DNA of 64,000 bases. Source: Prevotella sp. UBA3776. GTDB taxonomy: Bacteria > Bacteroidota > Bacteroidia > Bacteroidales > Bacteroidaceae. The translations under genes were made by a program, and so were the position numbers. How positions within the stretch are numbered: position 1 is the stretch's first letter; each line of letters opens with the position of its first letter. Of the stretch, positions 16,141-24,036 are shown piece after piece. The notes below the pieces were generated by a model. The model was given only the letters and a program-made list of their open reading frames with translations. It was not told the origin of the DNA and made no database searches. The DNA lies in the NCBI GenBank assembly GCA_002369515.1, contig DFFM01000026.1, forward strand, positions 1 to 64,000. The letters are read 5' to 3'.

Positions 16141-17733
16141 GCTGAAGACGAAGAAGATGGCGTGTTTGCCGGTGAGCTGTTTCAGCTGGGGCAGATCCAC
16201 GGCCATTTGGGTCGTCTGCTTCGGCATGTCGCTCTTGAGCTGCAGAGTGCCCATTGGAATGCCTCCCTGCGAAGTCCAGGGGCGGTCGGCCATGACGGTG
16301 ATGGTGCCGTCGATGCCTTCGGGCACGAGTGTGAGCAGCAGTTTCAGTCCGTCCTTGCCGTGGGTTTGGGTGAAGTTGAAGTATTTGTAGCCCACAATGG
16401 AGCCGTCGGTATTGTTGACCACGCGGTTGGTGTTGTTGCGCAGGTCGTAGGGAGCATCAAACTTGTCGGCGGTGCCGTAGCTTGCCTCCACATACGACCC
16501 ATAGAACACGTTGTTGGGCCATTGGTGCTCGGCCACCTTGGGGCCAGTCAGCCAACAGGCGATGCCCGCCGAATGGGGCTCCAACGGATGGAGGCCCTCG
16601 GTGGCAAATCCTTCGGAGTTGTACTCACCCTCTGAAATCTCCACCTTTCCGCCCGGGCCTTCCTCCACGCTGACCGTGATGGGAGCCACCATGGCCTGAC
16701 GGGCGAACTCGTTCAGACCGCTTTGGCGGTGGTAGAACACATACCACTGTCCGTTGATTTCACAGATGCTGCCGTGGGTGTTGCCCGAGACGCAGGCCGA
16801 GGCAATGGTGTCGCCTTTCTCGTTGATGTCTCGTCCGCGCCCGTCGATGATGGTGCCCCCGTAGGTCCAGGGCCCCAACGGTTTGTCACTGTAGGCGTAG
16901 GCCAGGGTATAGTTGGTGTCGGGCAGTCCGAACTCGCCTTTTTTCGTCCAACGGCTGTAGATGAACACATACTTGTCCTTGATTTTCCGGATGGACGACG
17001 CCTCGAAGAAACGGAAGTCGCCCTCTTGGTCACGCGCCGACACCATGTCCTCCACCACCTGTGTACCGGGCTTGACGGTGGCCATGGTGGCCGGGTCGAA
17101 CTCAGCGGCGTAGCTACGCTCGAAGCCCCAGTAGCCATAGACACGCCCGTCGTCATCGACAAACACCGCAGGATCGAATTGGAACACGCCGTCGTTGCGG
17201 TTGGGGTCGTCCTTGCTCCAGTTGCACACCTCGAAGGGTCCGTCGGGGCGGTTGCTCTTGGCCAGCAGCGAGTTGCGCCCGCCGGCCTGGTCGTTGGGAT
17301 AGAGATAATAGGTTTTCTGGCCGTTGGCGTCGGTGACCAGCGCCACGTCGGGAGCAAACAGCACATCGGCGGTTCCGGCCGAGTCGAAGGGCTCGCCATT
17401 GGCGTTTTTATCGACTTTCAGTATCTCGCCGTCGTAGCGCCAGTGGGCCAAATCATCGACCGCAGCCGACCACACCACCAGTTCGCGCCCGCAATAGTCG
17501 GTCAGTCGGCTGTCGTGCGAGCCGTAGATATACACTCGCTGCTTGCCCGGTTGGTCGGGGTCGTCGAAGACGTAGGGCTCACCGTCGGGAATGTGCTCCC
17601 ACAGGGGCAGATAAGGGTTGCCCGGGGTGGCGATTGCTACTGTCTGCATCTCGTTCTGTTGGGAACACGACGTGGCTGCCAACAAGCCGCTCGTTGCCAC
17701 GGCAATGGCCGTCAACAATGTCTTTGTTTTCAT
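16084..17733 (-). CDS. GH43-family lipoprotein glycosidase (arabinofuranosidase or xylosidase type)
   Basis: Lipoprotein of 549 residues; the lipobox is AATSC with Cys23. The five-bladed propeller of GH43 is recognisable: HIPDGEPYVF near 48-56 carries the usual N-terminal general-base region and leads to YIYGSHD. VLFAPDVAL holds Asp129, FQFDPAVFVDDDGRVYGYWG follows at 184-203, and RFFEASSIRK holds Glu244, the likely general acid. The C-terminal 150 residues (from about 400) look like a CBM6/CBM35-type beta-sandwich. Family members release arabinose or xylose from arabinoxylan side chains; the exact bond is not fixed by sequence. It is transcribed divergently from the HTCS regulator with a 148-bp shared control region, which fits xylan-locus regulation. 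Confidence 0.87.
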   Translation of the reverse strand: MKTKTLLTAIAVATSGLLAATSCSQQNEMQTVAIATPGNPYLPLWEHIPDGEPYVFDDPDQPGKQRVYIYGSHDSRLTDYCGRELVVWSAAVDDLAHWRYDGEILKVDKNANGEPFDSAGTADVLFAPDVALVTDANGQKTYYLYPNDQAGGRNSLLAKSNRPDGPFEVCNWSKDDPNRNDGVFQFDPAVFVDDDGRVYGYWGFERSYAAEFDPATMATVKPGTQVVEDMVSARDQEGDFRFFEASSIRKIKDKYVFIYSRWTKKGEFGLPDTNYTLAYAYSDKPLGPWTYGGTIIDGRGRDINEKGDTIASACVSGNTHGSICEINGQWYVFYHRQSGLNEFARQAMVAPITVSVEEGPGGKVEISEGEYNSEGFATEGLHPLEPHSAGIACWLTGPKVAEHQWPNNVFYGSYVEASYGTADKFDAPYDLRNNTNRVVNNTDGSIVGYKYFNFTQTHGKDGLKLLLTLVPEGIDGTITVMADRPWTSQGGIPMGTLQLKSDMPKQTTQMAVDLPQLKQLTGKHAIFFVFSSNVKEKSLCTLEEFVFAE

Positions 17734-17801
17734 AATCTTGTGTTTTGTGGTTTTTCTGGGAGTTTCCTGTGTTTTTGTCTGGCATTCGGGTTTTTACTTT
17801 G

Positions 17802-17809
17802 CAAAAATA
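17802..17809 (-). promoter_or_regulatory. Minus-strand -7 box TATTTTTG for GH43
   Basis: CAAAAATA on the plus strand is TATTTTTG on the minus strand, 68 bp before the GH43 ATG. It faces away from the HTCS box at 17854 with only 44 bp between them. Confidence 0.6.
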
Positions 17810-17853
17810 CACATTTTATTGTTTTTTAAAGTGGCTGTTAGGTAAAAAATTGT

Positions 17854-17861
17854 TATATTTG
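17854..17861 (+). promoter_or_regulatory. -7 box TATATTTG for the HTCS gene
   Basis: Fits TAnnTTTG and lies 20 bp before the HTCS ATG, implying a very short leader. The -33 position holds only a weak TGG. Confidence 0.6.
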
Positions 17862-17881
17862 CACGAAAATACCATAAATAC

Positions 17882-20800
17882 ATGAAACGATTGCTTATTT
17901 GGATGTTCCTCATGGTTTGCATGTCCACGCAGTGGGCTGCTGCCAGCACGGGGAAACTATATACTTCCGACAAGATGTCGAGCAGCCGGGCAACCCATGT
18001 CTTCCAGGACAATTACGGCTATATTTGGGTGGCAACGGAGAACGGGCTGAACCGTTTCGACGGCTATCGCTTTACGTCCTACTTCACCGAACCTGCCGAC
18101 ACAATGTCGGTGCCCGACAACGAAGCCACCTGTTTCCTCCCCGACGGGACAGACCGATTGTGGGTGGGGTTCGCCCATGGGCTGGCCACCTACGACTACG
18201 AGCACAACAGCTTCCGGCGCTGTGCTTTTCCGGGCGGCATCCGACCGCGCGTCGAATCGCTGGTGCCCATTGGGGGCAACCGTGTGCTGGTGGCTACGGC
18301 AGGCTACGGTGTGTTTGTGCTCGACAAACAGCGTGGCACCCTCGTGGCCGAGAAGTCACTCCTACGCCCCGACAGCGCCGACGAGTTTGTCAGCAACGTG
18401 TTTCTCGACGCACACAAATCGCTCTGGCGGTGGAACCACCTGCCCGTGCTGACACGCAGCGACTACAGCACAGGCACAGCCCGAAAGACCAAGGACTATC
18501 AGCTGGCCTGTGGCCCCGTCATCGACGTGGTGAAGGCCGACGCTGCAGGTTTCCAGGTGGTCTGCATGTATGGCATCATGCGCTACAGCTATGCCACCGA
18601 CAAACTGACCGATGCCGGCTACGACCTGAGTGCGCTCAATGGCAGTGTGTCGGTGCGCACGGCTTTCGTGGGGCACGACGGCAATCTCTATCTGGGCACT
18701 TCGGGCAGCGGGCTGATGGTCATCCACAAGGGGAGCAAACGGCTGGAGCGCGTTGACACACAGGGAGTCAGCGAATTCGACCTAGCCTCGGCCAACGTGA
18801 ACGACGTGCTGGAGGACAAGGACCACAACCTGTGGGTGAGCTGCTACAAGAAAGGACTCTTCCAGCTGAGCCAGGGACGCGAGGCGTTCAACAGCTGGAG
18901 CTTCACCCGCCAGAACTACCGGCTGGGCAGCAGTGTGTCGAGCATTGCCCTGGGCGACAATGGCGACGTGTGGTGTACGGTGCAGAAGTACGGAGTCTAT
19001 AAGTTCGACAAAGAAGGGCGCGTGGCAGCCCATCCAGCGGCACCCAGCGGCGCCAACACCATCTATCGCGACCCCGACGGCCACTACTGGCTGTGCTCGG
19101 AGAACACGCTCTACAGCTACAACCCCCTGACGGGCGAGGCGCAGGCGCGCCAACGGTTCGAAGGCTGGGGACTGAACTGCATGACCAGCGACGGCAAGGG
19201 CACCCTCTACATCTGTAGCTTCGGCAATGGGCTCTACATCTACAACACACTGACGGGCGACGTGCAAACCAAGTCGATGAACCAACCCGACGGCAAGCTG
19301 GGCCGACTGTGGAACGACTGGATCAAGGCGCTCTGCATCGACCGTAAGGGCCGACTTTGGATAGGCACCAGCGACGGACTCTCCGTGATGGACACCCGCA
19401 ACGGAAACTTCCGAGTGATGGGGTGGGAGCAGCAGCTCGACAACACCCCCTGCCACTCGCTCTGCGAACTGGCCAACGGCGACATGCTCATCGGCACCAG
19501 CGGCGCAGGCCTGCTCATCTACCGCATGAAGAGCGGCAAACTGGAACGCTATCCCCACACCGACGAGCTGGTCAACAAGTCCATCCACGGCATCGTAGTC
19601 GATGGCTCGGGCGACATCTGGATGTCGTCGGGCATGGGCATCTGGCAGTACGACAGCCGCGGACAGCGACTCATCGGCCATCTGCGCGGCAACGGACTCT
19701 CCACACGCGAGTACATCCTGGGAGCCATGCTTCAGGAGCCCGGCGGGCGCATCGTGGTGGGCACCAACGACGGCATGACCGCCTTCATGCCAGCCGACGT
19801 CACGGGCGAGCGCATAAAGATGGGCGATGTCTTCATTTCCGGATTTCTGCTCAACGGCAAGGCTGTCAACCCGCGAACCGACCGTTTCGACATACCCTAC
19901 GACGAGAACGCATTCGTCATTGAGTTTTCGCTCTTCAACTATCAGAACACCGAGTACATCACCTTCCAGTACCGCATCAACGAGGGCGAATGGACATCGG
20001 CTCCCGAGGGGCAGAACAGCGTTTCGTTCACCAAGATGAAACCCGGCACCTACCACATGGAGGTGCGCGCCATGAGCAACGGCGTCTATTCTGAGGGCAC
20101 AAGGGCGTTCACCGTGGTGGTCCACGGCCCGTGGTACTCCTCCACCTGGGCCTATCTGCTCTACGCGCTGATGGCTGCGGGACTGACTTTCCTGCTGCTC
20201 TCCACCTACGAACGCCGCAAGAAGGCCGAAATGGAGGAGGCCAAGATGCAGTTCCTCATCAATGCCACCCACGACATCCGCTCGCCGCTCACCCTCATCA
20301 TGGGAGCACTGAAAAAGCTGCAGCGCATGGCGGGAGTGGGGGCTGCCGACACCGACGAGGCCACCGCTCAGGCCACCCCGCTGGCAGGAACGGAAACCAA
20401 GGAGGCGCTCGACACCATCGACCGCAACGCGCGCCGACTGATGCTACTGGTCAACCAGATTCTCGACGAGCGCAAGTTGGACAAGAACCAGATGCAGCTG
20501 CACTGCTCGGAAACCAACCTGGTGGAGTTCATCGCCGGGGTGTGCTCGCTCTATCGATACACCGCCACACAGCGCAACATCAACTTCGTGTTTGAACACG
20601 AACAGAACACGGTAAAGGCATGGATCGACCGTGTCAACTTCGACAAAGTCATCAGCAACCTGCTCTCCAACGCCTTCAAGTTCACCCCCGACGGCGGCGA
20701 AGTGAAGGTGGTGCTCAGCTCCGACAAACAGGAGGCTGTCATTCAGGTCATCGACACAGGCATCGGGTTCAAGGAGGAAAAGACCGAACGGCTCTTCGAG

Positions 20801-22018
20801 CGGTTCTATCAGGGCGACAACTCGCGCGACGTGCTCGCACCAGGCACAGGTATAGGACTCAACCTGAGCCGCGCCATCACCCAAATGCATGGCGGACGTA
20901 TCAGGGCCTACAACCGCACCGACGGTCAGCAGGGTGCCTGTCTCGACGTGCGACTGCCACTGGGCAATGCCCATCTGAAGCCCGAACAAATAGCCCCCCT
21001 CTCATCCCCTCTAGGGGGGAAGTCCCAGGCCCCCCTTTCATCCCCCCAGAAGGGGGGAAGCCCCAGCGCGCAGGAAGCCTCCCCTACGGGGGGAAAGGCT
21101 ACGGGTAGGCGAGCTTGCTCGGGAATGGCTTTGGTGGGGGTTCCTCTCTCCCCCCAAGGGGAGCCGGAGGGGGCCTCGGAAGGGGGTCAGGGTGCCTCCC
21201 CCAAGCGTCAGCCCAGTAAGAACTACCACATCCTTGTGGCCGACGACGACGAGGAAGTGGCTCGCTACATCAAGAACGAACTGAGTCCGTGGTATCGCTT
21301 CAAAACCTGCCCCAACGGCAAGGAAGCCCTCAAGGCACTGCTCACGGGCAAATACGACCTGGTCGTTTCGGACGTGATGATGCCCGAAATGGATGGCATC
21401 ACGCTGCTCAAGAACATCAAGAGCAACCCGCAGGTGAGCGACACGCCCGTCATTCTGCTCACGTCGCGCGCTGAGGTGGCCGACCGACTGGAAGGACTCA
21501 AGCGTGGAGCCGACGCCTTCCTGGCCAAACCCTTCAGCATGGAAGAGTTGCACGTACTCATCGACAACCTTGTGGACAACGTGCGCCGACTGAGGGGCAA
21601 GTTCTCGGGCGCCCTCATCCAGGAGGACAAACTGGAACCCTTGGTGGTGAAAGGCAACAACGATGCGCTCATGGAGCGAATCATGCGGTTCCTCAACGAA
21701 AACCTGAGCAACCCCGACTACAGCGTGGAGAAACTCACCGAGGACGTGGGCATCAGCCGCGCACAGCTCCACCGCAAGATGAAAGAGATAACGGGCGTAT
21801 CGACGGGTGAGTTCATCCGCAACCTGCGCATCGAGCAGGCTGCCCGCCTCATACGCGAGAACAAGGTGAACGTCACCCAAGTGGCCTACACGGTGGGATT
21901 CAGCAACCAGACCCACTTCTCCACTGTGTTCAAGCGCTACTACGGCGTGTCGCCATCGGAGTATGCGCAGGGCACACAGCCCGCGCCCCAGAAAGGGAGC
22001 GAACCCGAACAGCATTGA
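17882..22018 (+). CDS. Hybrid two-component system regulator of the xylan locus (HTCS)
   Basis: Single protein of 1378 residues combining sensor, kinase, receiver and DNA-binding parts. A signal peptide (MKRLLIWMFLMVCMSTQWAAA) is followed by about 650 residues of beta-propeller repeats (blade words such as GYIWVATENGLNRFDGYRF and RLWIGTSDGLSVMD). Then come a Y_Y_Y-type domain, a membrane helix at about 756-775, a HisKA box NATHDIRSPLTLIMG with His797, an HATPase, a receiver with Asp1164 (SDVMMPEMDG), and a C-terminal AraC-type HTH. HTCS proteins bind oligosaccharides in the periplasm and switch on nearby polysaccharide genes; XynR is the xylanase regulator of this type in Prevotella. Residues about 1037-1110, between kinase and receiver, are encoded by GC-rich repeats. 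It is divergent from GH43 and followed by GH67 and GH35-like genes. Confidence 0.94.
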   Translation: MKRLLIWMFLMVCMSTQWAAASTGKLYTSDKMSSSRATHVFQDNYGYIWVATENGLNRFDGYRFTSYFTEPADTMSVPDNEATCFLPDGTDRLWVGFAHGLATYDYEHNSFRRCAFPGGIRPRVESLVPIGGNRVLVATAGYGVFVLDKQRGTLVAEKSLLRPDSADEFVSNVFLDAHKSLWRWNHLPVLTRSDYSTGTARKTKDYQLACGPVIDVVKADAAGFQVVCMYGIMRYSYATDKLTDAGYDLSALNGSVSVRTAFVGHDGNLYLGTSGSGLMVIHKGSKRLERVDTQGVSEFDLASANVNDVLEDKDHNLWVSCYKKGLFQLSQGREAFNSWSFTRQNYRLGSSVSSIALGDNGDVWCTVQKYGVYKFDKEGRVAAHPAAPSGANTIYRDPDGHYWLCSENTLYSYNPLTGEAQARQRFEGWGLNCMTSDGKGTLYICSFGNGLYIYNTLTGDVQTKSMNQPDGKLGRLWNDWIKALCIDRKGRLWIGTSDGLSVMDTRNGNFRVMGWEQQLDNTPCHSLCELANGDMLIGTSGAGLLIYRMKSGKLERYPHTDELVNKSIHGIVVDGSGDIWMSSGMGIWQYDSRGQRLIGHLRGNGLSTREYILGAMLQEPGGRIVVGTNDGMTAFMPADVTGERIKMGDVFISGFLLNGKAVNPRTDRFDIPYDENAFVIEFSLFNYQNTEYITFQYRINEGEWTSAPEGQNSVSFTKMKPGTYHMEVRAMSNGVYSEGTRAFTVVVHGPWYSSTWAYLLYALMAAGLTFLLLSTYERRKKAEMEEAKMQFLINATHDIRSPLTLIMGALKKLQRMAGVGAADTDEATAQATPLAGTETKEALDTIDRNARRLMLLVNQILDERKLDKNQMQLHCSETNLVEFIAGVCSLYRYTATQRNINFVFEHEQNTVKAWIDRVNFDKVISNLLSNAFKFTPDGGEVKVVLSSDKQEAVIQVIDTGIGFKEEKTERLFERFYQGDNSRDVLAPGTGIGLNLSRAITQMHGGRIRAYNRTDGQQGACLDVRLPLGNAHLKPEQIAPLSSPLGGKSQAPLSSPQKGGSPSAQEASPTGGKATGRRACSGMALVGVPLSPQGEPEGASEGGQGASPKRQPSKNYHILVADDDEEVARYIKNELSPWYRFKTCPNGKEALKALLTGKYDLVVSDVMMPEMDGITLLKNIKSNPQVSDTPVILLTSRAEVADRLEGLKRGADAFLAKPFSMEELHVLIDNLVDNVRRLRGKFSGALIQEDKLEPLVVKGNNDALMERIMRFLNENLSNPDYSVEKLTEDVGISRAQLHRKMKEITGVSTGEFIRNLRIEQAARLIRENKVNVTQVAYTVGFSNQTHFSTVFKRYYGVSPSEYAQGTQPAPQKGSEPEQH
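20988..21214 (+). repeat. GC-rich element, multi-unit copy inside the HTCS gene
   Basis: The longest genic copy. Order: GCCCCCCTCTCATCCCC unit, a second GCCCCCCTTTCATCCCCCC unit, GGGGGGAAGCCCCAGCGCGC, AGGAAGCCTCCCCTACGGGG, then GGCTACGGGTAGGCGAGCTT, GCTCGGGAATGGC, and a CCCAAGGGGAGCCGGAGGG tail. It encodes about 75 residues rich in Ser, Pro, Gly and Ala, including SSPQKGGSPSAQEASPTGG. The frame stays open throughout. Confidence 0.92.
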
Positions 22019-22079
22019 AACAAATCACCGGCATGAGAAAGTTGAAAACAATCATTTCATAAAAAAAGTCATCAATAAC

Positions 22080-23999
22080 ATGAAAAAGCTCTTATTATCA
22101 CTATTGGCACTGTTGCTGACACTTCCGTCAGTGGCTGAGGACGGCCACCGTCTGTGGCTCCGTTACGACACGCTCAACCTGGCCAAGGTCAAGGTGCAGG
22201 GAACAAAGGCGAAGGCCCAAAGTCCCGTTGAAGTGGCGGTGAACGAACTGAGGCTCTTTGCCAAAGCCAAGGAAATCACCCTCAAACTCGACCGAGCGAT
22301 GCCCGACAACGAGGGTTTCAGACTCACTACAGACGCACGGCAGCGCATCACCATCAGTGCCCGACACGACATCGGACTGCTCTACGGTGCCTACAAACTG
22401 CTCGAACAGCAACACCTTGAAACGTCGGCCGCCCAAGGCACCGATTTCACGCCCTGTTTCTCCCTGCGGCTGCTCAACCATTGGGACAACCTCGACGGAA
22501 GCATTGAACGCGGCTATGCTGGCGAGAGCATCTTCGAGTGGTTCCACCTGGACAAAAACCTCATCAGGGAATATGCACGCGCCAATGCCTCCATCGGCAT
22601 CAACGGCTCGGTGCTGAACAACGTGAACGCCTCGCCCAAGATTCTCACGGCCGAATATCTCAGCGAAATCAAAACCATCGCAGACATCTTGCGCCCTTAC
22701 GGCATCCGCGTATTCCTCAGCATCAACTTCGCTTCGCCCATGGCCCTGGGCGACACCTCCACAGCCGACCCGCTCGACAGCAGCGTGGCCGCCTGGTGGA
22801 AGAAAAAGACCAACGAGATTTACCGCCTCATCCCCGACTTCGGAGGATTCCTGGTGAAGGCCAACAGCGAGGGGCAGCCCGGACCGGGCGACTACCACCG
22901 CTCGCATGCCGAGGGTGCCAACATGCTGGCCGACGCACTTCAGCCTCACGGGGGCATCGTCATGTGGCGCTGCTTCGTCTATGCCACCAACCATGTGGGC
23001 GAAGACCGTGTCATGCAGGCCGTCAGCGAGTTCAAGCCCATCGACGGCAAGTTCCGCTCAAACGTCATTCTGCAAACCAAGAACGGGCCACTCGACTTCC
23101 AGCCGCGCGAACCCTACAGCCCCGTCTTCGACCAGATCAAGCTCACGCCCAACATGGTGGAGCTGCAAATCACGCAGGAGTATCTCGGACAGTCGCGCCA
23201 CTTGGTCTTTCTCGGCCCCATGTGGCAGGAGTTCTTCTCGTTTGTCAATCCCAAGCAACTGCGCGGCATTGCCGGTGTAGCCAACATCGGAAAAGACCGA
23301 AACTGGTGTGGCCACCATTTCTCGCAGGCCAACTGGTATGCCTTCGGCAGGCTGGCCTGGAACCCCTACGAGCAGTCTGAGGACATTGCACGAGACTGGG
23401 TGGCACTGACATTCAACAACTGCAAAGCCCCCAAGAAGGAGTCGGAGGGGGCTTCCACCATTGTCCGAATGATGCAGAACAGCCGTGAGGCTTGTGTCAA
23501 CTACATGATGCCGCTCGGACTGCACCACATCTTCGAGTTCGACCACCACTACGGCCCGTGCCCCGGCGGAACACGTCCCGACGTTCCCACGGTGTGGTGC
23601 CCCAAACACTACGACCAGGCCGACTCGTTAGGCATAGGCTTCGACCGCACCACCACAACCGGCACGGGTGCCACGGCACAATATCGCGAGCCTTACGCGC
23701 GTACCTATAATATTATAGACACCTGCCCCGAGGAATACCTGCTGTGGTTCCACCATGTGCCCTGGACCCATCGCATGAAGAACGGGCAGACCCTCTGGCA
23801 AAACCTTCAGGCCAAGTACAACCAGGGGGTGGGCGAAGTTGACCGGATGGTCTATCAATGGCAACAACTGCGCCCGCTCATTGACGAACAGCGGTGGCGC
23901 GAGGTGAACGACCGACTGCAGCACCAGCTGGACAATGCCCGCGAGTGGCGCAACGCCTGCCTGGACTATTACGGCAGCTTTGCCGAGAAATGCAAATGA
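22080..23999 (+). CDS. aguA: GH67 alpha-glucuronidase
   Basis: Enzyme of 639 residues with a signal peptide (MKKLLLSLLALLLTLPSVA), acting on (4-O-methyl)glucuronic acid at the non-reducing end of xylo-oligosaccharides. I chose the ATG at 22080 because the upstream 39 codons overlap the HTCS end and lack a signal. GH67 landmarks: LLNHWDNLDGSIERGYAGES at 131-150, KANSEGQPGP with the presumed acid Glu264, GPLDFQPREP with Asp339 and QITQEYLG with Glu367, the pair of bases in Cellvibrio GlcA67A. The C-terminal domain (NYMMPLGLHHIFEFDHHYGP) follows. At about 450-459 the words KAPKKESEGAS are encoded by CCCAAGAAGGAGTCGG then AGGGGGC, a fragment of the GC-rich repeat. It lies 61 bp after the HTCS stop and is probably co-expressed with the next gene. 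Confidence 0.93.
   Translation: MKKLLLSLLALLLTLPSVAEDGHRLWLRYDTLNLAKVKVQGTKAKAQSPVEVAVNELRLFAKAKEITLKLDRAMPDNEGFRLTTDARQRITISARHDIGLLYGAYKLLEQQHLETSAAQGTDFTPCFSLRLLNHWDNLDGSIERGYAGESIFEWFHLDKNLIREYARANASIGINGSVLNNVNASPKILTAEYLSEIKTIADILRPYGIRVFLSINFASPMALGDTSTADPLDSSVAAWWKKKTNEIYRLIPDFGGFLVKANSEGQPGPGDYHRSHAEGANMLADALQPHGGIVMWRCFVYATNHVGEDRVMQAVSEFKPIDGKFRSNVILQTKNGPLDFQPREPYSPVFDQIKLTPNMVELQITQEYLGQSRHLVFLGPMWQEFFSFVNPKQLRGIAGVANIGKDRNWCGHHFSQANWYAFGRLAWNPYEQSEDIARDWVALTFNNCKAPKKESEGASTIVRMMQNSREACVNYMMPLGLHHIFEFDHHYGPCPGGTRPDVPTVWCPKHYDQADSLGIGFDRTTTTGTGATAQYREPYARTYNIIDTCPEEYLLWFHHVPWTHRMKNGQTLWQNLQAKYNQGVGEVDRMVYQWQQLRPLIDEQRWREVNDRLQHQLDNAREWRNACLDYYGSFAEKCK
23427..23456 (+). repeat. GC-rich element fragment inside GH67
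   Basis: GCCCCCAAGAAGGAGTCGG then AGGGGGCT: the same word pair closes other copies (CCCAGGGGGAGTCGGAGGGG at 40290). It adds about ten residues in frame. Confidence 0.6.
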
Positions 24000-24036
24000 T
24001 GGAGATCAACAATAGGGTCCTAAAACTAACTGAAAC

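Noticed and set aside
21963-22079. Extended N-terminus of GH67
   Set aside because: It overlaps the HTCS end and lacks a signal peptide; the 22080 start gives a clean one.
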